From Chloroflexi bacterium RBG_19FT_COMBO_55_16 (GTDB lineage: Bacteria; Chloroflexota; Anaerolineae; Anaerolineales; UBA4823), in the NCBI GenBank assembly GCA_001795335.1, contig MGOK01000025.1, positions 343 through 6,475 of the forward strand: 6,133 nucleotides of DNA, given 5' to 3'. The notes below the pieces were generated by a model, which was given only the letters and a program-made list of their open reading frames with translations, did no database searches and had not been told where the DNA came from. Below are positions 1 through 6,133 of this stretch, piece after piece (position 1 is the first letter of the stretch; each line of letters opens with the position of its first letter). The position numbers and the translations under genes were made by a program.

Positions 1-500
1 GGGGTCTTTCCGATGGTGAAGACACCGTGGTTCTGCATCAAGATGGCCGAGCTGTCGCCGATAGCGCGCAGTACCTCTTGCCCGATCTCATCCCTGCCTA
101 CTTTAGCATAACCTCCGCAAGGGATCGGCCCGCCAAACTCGTCGCACATGGCGGTGAGGTAGACCGGGATCGGCTTGCCGAGCGCTGCGAAAGCTGTGGC
201 AAAAGTGGAGTGCGTGTGTACCACGCCCATCACCTCGGGGCGGTGGCGATAAATGTAAAGATGGGCGTCCGTGTCTGAGGAGGGTTTAAGGCGACCTTCG
301 ATGACTTTCCCCTCCAGATCGACCACTACCATATTCTCCGGAGTAAGGTTTTCGTAGCGGACGCCGCTGGGCTTGATCACCACTAGCCCGCTGGCCGGGT
401 CGCGGCCGCTGACATTCCCGCTCGTCCAGATGACCAAATTGTGCCTGGGGAGTTCGAGATGGAGACGATAAACTTCGTCGCGCAAGGAGGCGAGCATCAT
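1..500 (-). CDS. araD: L-ribulose-5-phosphate 4-epimerase, C-terminus cut by window edge
   Basis: Class II aldolase/epimerase family enzyme, expected to convert L-ribulose 5-phosphate to D-xylulose 5-phosphate in the cytoplasm, the last step of L-arabinose entry into the pentose phosphate pathway. The 166 visible codons begin [18 protein letters not shown]. Phosphate-site motifs are seen as GNVSG (28-32), KPSG (43-46) and KPSSD (72-76). Metal ligands are HTH (His95, His97) and His158 in QNHG. Asp76, Thr116 and Asp120 match the E. coli AraD residues of the same number; the Asp at 76, where fuculose-phosphate aldolase has Glu, favours epimerase over aldolase. The stretch between the second and third His is about 13 residues shorter than in E. 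coli AraD. The start codon overlaps the araB stop as ATGA, with a good Shine-Dalgarno, so the two are translationally coupled. About the last quarter is missing. Confidence is high for the family and good for the substrate. Confidence 0.92.
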   Translation of the reverse strand, partial: MMLASLRDEVYRLHLELPRHNLVIWTSGNVSGRDPASGLVVIKPSGVRYENLTPENMVVVDLEGKVIEGRLKPSSDTDAHLYIYRHRPEVMGVVHTHSTFATAFAALGKPIPVYLTAMCDEFGGPIPCGGYAKVGRDEIGQEVLRAIGDSSAILMQNHGVFTIGKT

Positions 501-2182
501 GAGTGGATCACCTCGGCCTTGATGCGTTTCAAGGTTTTCATCACGTCGTTTCCGCCCCTGCCAAAATAGTCGTGCAGGCGGAGGTATTCCGCATACAGCT
601 GGTCGTAAACCTCTTTGTCGACCAGGTTGGGCTTGAAAGTCTCTTCTTTCAGGTGAGCCATAGACCTTGTCGCCTCGAAAATAGAGTCGTATCCGCCAGC
701 CGCCCGGCCAGCGGCCACCGCGCCGAACATAGCCGCGCCTAAAGCGGAAGTTTGTTTGGAGGCAGTGACCTTCATCTCACGCCCGGTCACATCGGCGTAA
801 ATCTGCATCAGGAGCCTGTTCTTCTCCGGCAACCCACCGCAGGCTACCAGGTCATTGACCGGCACGCCATGATCCTGGAAAGCTTCGATGATCACGCGTG
901 TACCGAAAGCGGTTGCTTCGATCAGGGCCCGGTAGATCTCTTCGGGTTTGGTCGCCAGGGTGGCTCCAATCAACAAGCCGGTCAGGTCCACATCGACCAG
1001 GACGCTGCGATTGCCGTTCCACCAGTCTAGCGCCAGCAAGCCGCTCTCGCCGGGCTTTAGATTGGCGGCCTTCTCTTCCAGCAATTGATGGAGATCGAGG
1101 CCGCGCGCTCTGGCTTCACGCTCGTAGGCAGCCGGGACACAATTTTCTACAAACCAGGCGAAATGATCGCCCACGCAGGATTGCCCTGCCTCATAGCCGA
1201 ACATCCCCGGGATGATGCCATCCTCAACGTAACCGCAGATGCCTGGGACGAGGTGCTCTTCTCCGGATAACACCATGTGACAGATGCTGGTGCCCATGAT
1301 CATCACCATCCGCCCTGGCTCGGTAACTGTCACTGCCGGGACAGCTACATGCGCGTCGACGTTAGCCACTGCCACCGCTGTACCAGGCCTCAGCCCGGTC
1401 CATCCTGCCGCCTGCTCAGTCAAGCCGCCGGCGCGCTCGCCGATCGGGTAAATTACGCGCGACATTTTCTCATCAATAACATTTTCCAGGCGTGGGTCAA
1501 GGGCGGCGAAGTATTCTTTAGGTGGGAACCCCTCGCGCTTTGACCAGATGGCCTTATAGCCGGCTGTGCAAGAGTTGCGCTTCTCCTCACCGGTCAGCTG
1601 CCAGATCACCCAATCGGCAGCTTCGAGCAGGCGGTCAGCTGCCAGGTAAATCTCGGGCGCTTCGTCCAAGATTTGGAGTGTCTTCGAGAAAAACCACTCG
1701 GAGGAGATTTTGTTCCCATAGCGAGCGAGCCAACTCTGGTTTAACATCCGGGCTGTGGCATTGATCTTATCGGCCTCAGGTTGGGCGGCATGGTGTTTCC
1801 ATAGTTTCACCCAGGCATGGGGATTGTCACGGAATTCGGGCAGCGCCGCCAGAGGGGTGGCATCAGCCTTCACCGGTAGCATGGTGCAGGCGGTGAAGTC
1901 AATACCCAGCCCAACCACATCCACTGGATCGATCCCGGTCTCGGCGAGCACAGCTGGGATCGTGTTTTGTATGGTGCGGATGTAGTCCAAGGGGTCTTGC
2001 AAGGCCCAGTCCGGGTCGAGGCGGATCAGCTTGCCGGGCAAAGGCAGCGCTTCATCGATCACGCCATGCTGGTATGGATAAACCGTGCTGGCTACTTCTC
2101 GACCGGTAGCCACCTCGACCAACACCGCCCGGCCGGATTCGGTGCCAAAGTCAATGCCGACGGTGTATTTCGTTTTGCTCAT
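497..2182 (-). CDS. araB: L-ribulokinase
   Basis: FGGY-family sugar kinase expected to phosphorylate L-ribulose with ATP to L-ribulose 5-phosphate, the substrate of the araD product encoded next. The 561-residue protein is the usual length for AraB and resembles the Bacillus-type enzyme throughout. Visible motifs are DFGTESGRA at 11-19 (N-terminal ATP phosphate loop), GIDFTACT at 93-100, LWKHHAAQ at 127-134, NVDAH with the probable catalytic Asp at 276, MGTSICHM at 296-303, EAGQS near 331, a LDWWNGNRS stretch, and ACGGLPEKN in the C-terminal nucleotide domain. It ends with the typical [13 protein letters not shown] segment. The ATG at 2182 is chosen because GGAGG lies five bases upstream. An in-frame TTG four codons earlier overlaps that Shine-Dalgarno and is unlikely. 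The gene follows the URO-D-like gene by 13 bases and overlaps araD by 4. Confidence 0.97.
   Translation of the reverse strand: MSKTKYTVGIDFGTESGRAVLVEVATGREVASTVYPYQHGVIDEALPLPGKLIRLDPDWALQDPLDYIRTIQNTIPAVLAETGIDPVDVVGLGIDFTACTMLPVKADATPLAALPEFRDNPHAWVKLWKHHAAQPEADKINATARMLNQSWLARYGNKISSEWFFSKTLQILDEAPEIYLAADRLLEAADWVIWQLTGEEKRNSCTAGYKAIWSKREGFPPKEYFAALDPRLENVIDEKMSRVIYPIGERAGGLTEQAAGWTGLRPGTAVAVANVDAHVAVPAVTVTEPGRMVMIMGTSICHMVLSGEEHLVPGICGYVEDGIIPGMFGYEAGQSCVGDHFAWFVENCVPAAYEREARARGLDLHQLLEEKAANLKPGESGLLALDWWNGNRSVLVDVDLTGLLIGATLATKPEEIYRALIEATAFGTRVIIEAFQDHGVPVNDLVACGGLPEKNRLLMQIYADVTGREMKVTASKQTSALGAAMFGAVAAGRAAGGYDSIFEATRSMAHLKEETFKPNLVDKEVYDQLYAEYLRLHDYFGRGGNDVMKTLKRIKAEVIHS
507..514 (-). 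promoter_or_regulatory. Shine-Dalgarno site of araD inside the araB 3' end
   Basis: On the minus strand the bases read GAGGTGAT, a strong match to the anti-Shine-Dalgarno complement, six bases before the ATG at position 500. It lies within the last codons of araB and fixes the araD start at the first of two adjacent ATG codons. It supports independent or coupled initiation at the ATGA overlap. Confidence 0.75.
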
Positions 2183-2187
2183 AGGAA

Positions 2188-2192
2188 CCTCC
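2188..2192 (-). promoter_or_regulatory. Shine-Dalgarno site of araB
   Basis: GGAGG on the minus strand lies five bases before the ATG at 2182, within the 13-base gap after the upstream stop codon. This is the clearest ribosome-binding site in the cluster. It decides the araB start against the in-frame TTG at 2194, which would sit on the site itself. Confidence 0.85.
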
Positions 2193-2195
2193 AAT

Positions 2196-3254
2196 TCAGG
2201 TTAAAGCCAAGTAACCTGGCTGCTGTTGGCTGAGTTCGATAAAGGCCAGCATATTCTCCAGGGGAACATCGCCTTCCACATCGTGGGCTGGAGCCAGGAT
2301 ATAGCTGCCGGCCGCACCCATCGCCAGCAGGCGCTTAGTTTCTCGCTGCACGTCGGCCACGCTTCCATAGGGGAGCGTCTTTTGGGTAGACAAACCTCCA
2401 TGGAAGGTCATTCGCCCGCGGTAGCGTTCCATAAGCTCATAAACGTCCATCACCTCCGGCTGGAATGGGTTAAAACAATTAACGCCAGCCGTGATCAAGT
2501 CATCGAATAGCTCGTCCACATCACCACAGGAATGGATAAAGACGCACTTCCCAGCCTCACGAACGATGGAATACATGCGCTGCAAGGCAGGGTAAATAAA
2601 TTTGTGCCACAGCACTGGCCCCATCTGCAAGCCGCGCTGCTGCCCCCAATCGTCCCCAAGGTAAACGGCGTCGATTTCATACTTCAAGGCTTCCTGGATC
2701 TGGGCGATATTGAATTCGGCAATGGCGTTGAGCAGCTGATAGACAAACTCCGGGTGATCGTAGAAATCGCACATCAGGGTTTGCATGCCGCGCAGGGTCC
2801 AGGCGCGCTCGTAGAGTGAGAACCCGATCTGGAATACCCGAAAGCGATCGCCATTGCGGGCGAGGCGTTCGGGGATGTCGGCGAAGAAGCGCGGGTCGAG
2901 GGGGTCTGGGAAAATGTACCCGCGCAGGGTCGGATTTGGCAGGACGCAGCCCTCAACGTTGCCGATGTCTTTATCGACACTGCGATCCCAAACCACACCA
3001 AACACATCCTGAACGCGAAATTCGCTCAGATCCTTGAAAAAGCCAATGTCACTGCCAAGCTTGAGGAGATGGTTTTGCAACTTTTTTTCTAACAAAGCAG
3101 TGTCGATCGTGACAGCCCCATTCTCCTTTTCGTTGGACTGGTTGTAATAACGCTGGAGCTGGAGCTTGGCCTCATGAGTGAACCCAAAGGACCAGGGAAC
3201 ATAAGGCGGTCGTTTCCCTTCCAGCACCATGCGGATCACTTCTCTCTTTGTCAT
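2196..3254 (-). CDS. URO-D-like protein 1 (MtaA/CmuA-type superfamily), function unknown
   Basis: TIM-barrel protein of the uroporphyrinogen decarboxylase/cobalamin-methyltransferase superfamily, 352 residues from the chosen ATG. That start gives [20 protein letters not shown], which matches the usual N-terminus of the group. An upstream in-frame TTG at 3299 would add 15 residues and overlap the lacI stop as TTGA; neither start has a clear Shine-Dalgarno. Visible landmarks (ATG numbering) are YERAWTLRG near 148, LGDDWG at 199-204, FIHSCGD with His241 and Cys243, NPFQPE, a QKTLPYGS segment and [14 protein letters not shown] with His324. HxC resembles the Zn site of MtaA/CmuA methyltransferases; the third ligand there is Cys, but here the position holds His. 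The HemE N-terminal arginine signature is absent, so porphyrin decarboxylation is unlikely. The gene sits between lacI and araB in one tight run, implying a link to pentose use. The substrate cannot be told from sequence. Confidence 0.88.
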   Translation of the reverse strand: MTKREVIRMVLEGKRPPYVPWSFGFTHEAKLQLQRYYNQSNEKENGAVTIDTALLEKKLQNHLLKLGSDIGFFKDLSEFRVQDVFGVVWDRSVDKDIGNVEGCVLPNPTLRGYIFPDPLDPRFFADIPERLARNGDRFRVFQIGFSLYERAWTLRGMQTLMCDFYDHPEFVYQLLNAIAEFNIAQIQEALKYEIDAVYLGDDWGQQRGLQMGPVLWHKFIYPALQRMYSIVREAGKCVFIHSCGDVDELFDDLITAGVNCFNPFQPEVMDVYELMERYRGRMTFHGGLSTQKTLPYGSVADVQRETKRLLAMGAAGSYILAPAHDVEGDVPLENMLAFIELSQQQPGYLALT

Positions 3255-3295
3255 TCCATTTTTCACTACTATGCGATCGCACTGCGCAATCTCGG

Positions 3296-4366
3296 TCAAG
3301 TCTTCATGGATATGGGTGACGCCTTAGACCAGTGGAACAATGAGCTGTCTCTGACTACCAGCTCCGGCTGGAGATAGACAGAATCGTGATGAATCTCAGC
3401 ACCCAACTGAAAGTCGGCATCAATCATCTGGCTTAATTTTTCCACCGCTATACAACCGAGTTTGATTAGCGGTTGTTCAACAGTGGTCAGAGCTGGCCAG
3501 AAATAAGCTGACTCAGGAATATTGTCGAAGCCCACTACGCCCAGATCCTCCGGAAATCGACTGCGGATGTTATGGATGGTCTGCAAGACGCCCAAGGCCA
3601 TCTGGTCATTGCTGGCAAAAATGGCGTCCATCTGCGGAAACTGAGCCAGCAACCTGCGGATACCTTGCTCGCCACTGGCTGCCGACCAGTTTCCTTCAAC
3701 GACTTGGTTCTCTGCTGCCAGTAATCCAGCCGCTTCGAGCGCCTCTCGCCAACCGAGCCGGCGTTGGCGGGACTCCCACCAGTCCAGGGGACCGGTAATG
3801 ATCCCGATGTGACGATACCCATGAGCTATGAGGTGCTCTGTCGCCAGCCGACCGCCGCGGCGATTGTCGATCGAGACGACGACTAAGCCAGGTCGGGGTT
3901 CCATGCTGAGAAAAATAATCGGGACTAACAGGTGGAGGTTCTTGCCCTGGAGCCAGGCGCGGTTATTACCGATCTCCGGCACCGCCCAGATGATCCCATC
4001 AACATGCAGTGAAAGCAAACGATTTATGATGCGTTCAACATCCTCGGTTTCAGGGTGGTGCAAAAGATCCAGGAGCAGCGAATATCCAAGGGCACGCGTC
4101 TGTTTTTCTATTCCGACCAGGGTATGGGAAGGCCCGTAATAATCCAGGCCAGTGGCGACCACCCCTAAGGTGTGGCTTCGCTGGTGGATTAGCGTGCGGG
4201 CAATGGCACTCGGACGGTAACCCAGCTGAGAGATGACCCGCTGCACCCTAAGGCGCGTATCCGGCGCCACATCCGGGCGGTCATTGATGACACGCGAGAC
4301 GGTCTGGGTCGAGACACCGGCCGCGTGCGCCACCTGTGTGATAGTTATTCTCCTCCTGGTTGCCAT
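3296..4366 (-). CDS. LacI/GalR-family transcriptional regulator
   Basis: DNA-binding regulator of 356 residues, the usual LacI-family length plus a short C-terminal tail. The N-terminal helix-turn-helix spans about residues 7-28 (ITITQVAHAAGVSTQTVSRV), followed by the hinge GYRPSAIARTL at 49-59, which binds the minor groove in this family. The remainder is a periplasmic-binding-protein-like effector domain, with HIGIITGPLDWWESRQRRLG, DAIFASNDQMALG and GVVGFDNIPES as typical segments, ending at PELVVRDSS plus about 14 extra residues. The effector is probably a sugar or sugar phosphate; L-arabinose or an arabinose-derived metabolite is inferred only from the neighbouring araB and araD. Known arabinose regulators are more often AraC or AraR types. 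The start ATG follows a weak GAGA-type site, and an in-frame TAA occurs shortly upstream. It lies 46 bases after URO-D-like gene 2 and directly before URO-D-like gene 1, so it may autoregulate this operon. Confidence 0.94.
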   Translation of the reverse strand: MATRRRITITQVAHAAGVSTQTVSRVINDRPDVAPDTRLRVQRVISQLGYRPSAIARTLIHQRSHTLGVVATGLDYYGPSHTLVGIEKQTRALGYSLLLDLLHHPETEDVERIINRLLSLHVDGIIWAVPEIGNNRAWLQGKNLHLLVPIIFLSMEPRPGLVVVSIDNRRGGRLATEHLIAHGYRHIGIITGPLDWWESRQRRLGWREALEAAGLLAAENQVVEGNWSAASGEQGIRRLLAQFPQMDAIFASNDQMALGVLQTIHNIRSRFPEDLGVVGFDNIPESAYFWPALTTVEQPLIKLGCIAVEKLSQMIDADFQLGAEIHHDSVYLQPELVVRDSSLFHWSKASPISMKT

Positions 4367-4378
4367 AGATTTCTCGGG

Positions 4379-4409
4379 GAAACCCGGTTATGAAGAAAAA
4401 ACGGGTTTC
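4379..4409 (-). repeat. 8-bp inverted repeat just upstream of lacI
   Basis: In the 46-base gap between URO-D-like gene 2 and lacI, GAAACCCG and CGGGTTTC form a perfect 8-bp inverted repeat around a 15-base loop that includes a run of six T (minus strand). The right arm ends 12 bases before the lacI ATG. As RNA it could form a hairpin beside the weak ribosome-binding site; as DNA it could be a protein site. The T run lies in the loop rather than after the stem, so it is not a standard intrinsic terminator. No convincing -35/-10 promoter was found here. Confidence 0.4.
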
Positions 4410-4412
4410 TAT

Positions 4413-5510
4413 CTAGCCGTCAGCTAAGGATCGATACGATGTGTTGATAATGGTTTTCACCATCGCCCAGAAATTTTCCAATGGTGTGTCCAGCTGGACA
4501 TGATGCGTTGGCCCTATGATCAGACCACCGCTCTTGCCGAGGGTCTTGAGTCTTTGGATTACTTCTGCCTCCACCTCGACTGGCGAACCGAACGGAAGGG
4601 TGAATTGCTCGTCCATCGAGCCCCAAAAGCATAGCCGGTCGCCAAATTCATTCTTTAATTGTGTGGGATCCATGCTGGCTGGTTGAATGGGGTTCAGCAC
4701 ATCCACGCCAACTTCGATCAGCTCCGCAATAATTGGGAGGATATTCCCATCGGAGTGATAGGCCACTTTTACCAGGGGGTTGATCCGTTTTAACTCGGCG
4801 ATGAAATTGGCCATCCTGGGCTTGAGAAACTGTCGCCAATGGTTGGGAGAGATCAGCATGGCGGATTGGGCGCCGACATCGTCCCCGATCCAGATCATGT
4901 CCACGCCCATCTCTACGAGTTTTTTGGCGGCGGTTAAATGGAACCGGTAGGGAATCTCCAGGATGGTATCAGCCAGGTCAGGGTTGAGAACGAAATCCAT
5001 CAGTAGCCGCTCGTAACCGCGCAGCGCCCAGGCGCACTCAAAGATGGTCGTGACAGTCACGCCGACAATCCAATATTCGTCCTTGAACTGGTCGATCACC
5101 CAGGCTGCCTCTTTATATAGCTCTGGGCGATAGGGATCGGGACCTGTGTAGTTTATGACAGCCTGATCAGCGGCGAGCGGATGGGCGGCAATTTCCGTGT
5201 ACCTGCCCTTGCCGAACGGTGTGGCGTATTCTTGAGACTTCCAGCTAATTCCCCATTCATCGATATAGGTATTAGCTTCCTGGTAATAAGAATTTGCCCA
5301 GCCGACTGAAGTAAGCAGCATGTCTTCCCCGAGCGCCCGTTCCAGCTCATAGGTGTTTCCACCCCCATGCGGGTTGTGGACAGTGTCCCCCTTCAGCTGC
5401 AAGTTAAGGCGCAGGCGGTCAGCAAACTCCGGAGTAAAACTTACCTGCATCGGGCAGCGGTCAGGTTCTTCATGGCTGAGCGCCATCAGGATTCTGTCTC
5501 GATGTTTCAT
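4413..5510 (-). CDS. URO-D-like protein 2 (superfamily member with HSDG motif), function unknown
   Basis: A 365-residue URO-D/methyltransferase-superfamily protein. The start at 5510 gives MKHRDRILMALSHEEPDRCP, the classic N-terminus of this group. The frame is open for 77 codons further upstream, but that part overlaps the preceding gene out of frame and has no family resemblance. No good Shine-Dalgarno is seen; the start lies four bases after the upstream stop, which suggests translational coupling. Landmarks are ECAWALRGYERLLMDF at 158-173, WIGDDVGAQ at 207-215, AYHSDGN at 250-256, VLNPIQP, EQFTLPFGSP and GPTHHVQLDTPLEN with His336. In the metal-site motif the Cys of HxCG is replaced by Asp254, a clear difference from the other two paralogues here. 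The HemE N-terminal substrate motif is absent. It could be a methyltransferase-like enzyme with a changed metal site, or act on another substrate; the sequence does not decide. Confidence 0.88.
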   Translation of the reverse strand: MKHRDRILMALSHEEPDRCPMQVSFTPEFADRLRLNLQLKGDTVHNPHGGGNTYELERALGEDMLLTSVGWANSYYQEANTYIDEWGISWKSQEYATPFGKGRYTEIAAHPLAADQAVINYTGPDPYRPELYKEAAWVIDQFKDEYWIVGVTVTTIFECAWALRGYERLLMDFVLNPDLADTILEIPYRFHLTAAKKLVEMGVDMIWIGDDVGAQSAMLISPNHWRQFLKPRMANFIAELKRINPLVKVAYHSDGNILPIIAELIEVGVDVLNPIQPASMDPTQLKNEFGDRLCFWGSMDEQFTLPFGSPVEVEAEVIQRLKTLGKSGGLIIGPTHHVQLDTPLENFWAMVKTIINTSYRSLADG

Positions 5511-5514
5511 AAGG

Positions 5515-6133
5515 TTAATAACGGCCATATTCCAGGGCAGTATCAAAGGCAGCGACAATGTTTTCGGGGGGGATGAAAGCCTGGATATTGTGAACGGCAG
5601 CGAAGATAAATCCGCCACCTGGAGCAAGGTCATCGATGCGGCGCTTGACCTCATCCACAACTTCTTTCGGCTTGCCGAAGGGCAGCACGCGTTGGGTGTC
5701 CACGCCCCCGCCCCAAAAGACAATGTCTTTACCATATTCACGCTTCAACAGCTTGGTGTCCATGCCACGCGCGGAAACCTGGACCGGGTTAAGGATGTCG
5801 AAGCCGAGCTCGATCAGGTCTGGGATCAGATCGAATGTGGCGCCACACCCATGGAAGAAGATCTTTGCGTCAGTTTTTTTCTTGATAGCCTCCACCAGGC
5901 GGCGCTCCTTAGGCTTGATCATCTTACGGTAGATCTCTGGGCGGATCATCCAACCGTCTTGCGTGTTGACGTCATCCCAATAGGTGAAGACCTGGATGTA
6001 TTTTCCAACTTCGTCTAGATAATTGTTGCACGACTCGATGTAAATATCGGTAATCTGCTCCATCAACCGGTCGGCGAACTTCGGTTCGGTGATCAGAGCC
6101 ATAAGAAAGTTTTCCAGACCCATCGTGCGCGCC
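5515..6133 (-). CDS. URO-D-like protein 3 (HGCG type), N-terminus outside window
   Basis: C-terminal 205 residues of a third URO-D/MtaA-CmuA-superfamily protein; the reading frame stays open through the window edge, so the internal Met at 6123 is not the start. Counting from that Met, the landmarks are GLENFLMAL at 2-10, TYWDDVNTQDG at 47-57 (equivalent to GDDxG in the other paralogues), FFHGCG at 89-94 with His91 and Cys93, ILNPVQVSARGMD, RVLPFGKP and AAVHNIQAFIPPEN with His178. The HxCG pair fits the Zn site of corrinoid-dependent methyltransferases, with His at the position of their last Cys ligand. The family is usually about 340-380 residues, so roughly the first 40 percent is missing. 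It ends in TAA four bases before URO-D-like gene 2. The two adjacent, divergent paralogues may act together, but this is inference. Confidence 0.85.
   Translation of the reverse strand, partial: ARTMGLENFLMALITEPKFADRLMEQITDIYIESCNNYLDEVGKYIQVFTYWDDVNTQDGWMIRPEIYRKMIKPKERRLVEAIKKKTDAKIFFHGCGATFDLIPDLIELGFDILNPVQVSARGMDTKLLKREYGKDIVFWGGGVDTQRVLPFGKPKEVVDEVKRRIDDLAPGGGFIFAAVHNIQAFIPPENIVAAFDTALEYGRY

Noticed and set aside
27..278. Plus-strand open frame of 83 codons at the left edge
   Set aside because: The opposite strand encodes AraD with all key motifs over the same bases, so this is a shadow.
2183..2194. TTG start for araB four codons upstream
   Set aside because: The GGAGG ribosome-binding site lies on these codons and serves the ATG at 2182.
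2196..3254. Genuine heme-pathway uroporphyrinogen decarboxylase (hemE)
   Set aside because: The HemE N-terminal arginine-rich substrate motif is missing, HxCG metal-type motifs are present, and the context is sugar catabolism.
4351..4357. AGGAGGA on the minus strand, looking like a strong Shine-Dalgarno
   Set aside because: It lies within lacI codons 4-6 (Arg-rich start) and no ATG or GTG follows at a usable distance; a later start would cut into the helix-turn-helix.
4379..4409. Intrinsic terminator after URO-D-like gene 2
   Set aside because: A stem is present, but the T run is in the loop and C-rich sequence follows the stem, so it does not fit a Rho-independent terminator for minus-strand transcription.
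5511..5741. 77-codon N-terminal extension of URO-D-like protein 2
   Set aside because: It overlaps the end of URO-D-like gene 3 in another frame, has no family resemblance, and the ATG at 5510 starts a typical N-terminus.
5353..6018. Long plus-strand open frame (221 codons) opposite URO-D-like genes 2 and 3
   Set aside because: It is antisense to two well-supported genes, spans their junction, and its translation shows no recognisable domain. It is a coding shadow.

Overview
All recognisable genes lie on the minus strand, so the window reads from right (position 6133) to left (position 1). In transcription order they are: the C-terminal part of a uroporphyrinogen-decarboxylase-like (URO-D/MtaA-CmuA superfamily) protein; a second, complete URO-D-like protein; a LacI-family transcriptional regulator; a third URO-D-like protein; L-ribulokinase (araB); and the first 166 codons of L-ribulose-5-phosphate 4-epimerase (araD), cut by the window edge. 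No RNA genes, mobile elements, CRISPR arrays or long repeats were seen. No gene-free stretch exceeds 50 bases.

Layout. The two right-hand URO-D genes are separated by only 4 bases. A 46-base gap containing an 8-bp inverted repeat then precedes the LacI gene. LacI, the third URO-D gene, araB and araD are packed tightly: 41 bases (or a 4-base overlap if a TTG start is used), 13 bases, and a 4-base ATGA overlap. This looks like one operon, possibly with a second transcription or control point in the gap before lacI.

Function. AraB and AraD are two consecutive steps of bacterial L-arabinose catabolism (L-ribulose to L-ribulose 5-phosphate to D-xylulose 5-phosphate). No L-arabinose isomerase is visible; it may lie further left. 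The LacI protein is the likely local regulator. The odd part is the three divergent URO-D-like paralogues. They lack the HemE N-terminal signature and carry HxCG or HxDG metal-site motifs like the Zn-dependent corrinoid methyltransferases (MtaA/CmuA), so they are almost certainly not heme enzymes. Their substrate is unknown. A role in methyl-group transfer from, or another modification of, a plant-type sugar derivative is a reasonable but unproven idea.

Organism. AraB resembles the Bacillus-type enzyme, codons are moderately G+C-rich, and multiple URO-D-like paralogues sit in a sugar operon. This suggests a carbohydrate-degrading, probably anaerobic bacterium such as a member of Chloroflexota (Anaerolineae), Bacillota or Thermotogota. 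The taxonomic guess is weak.
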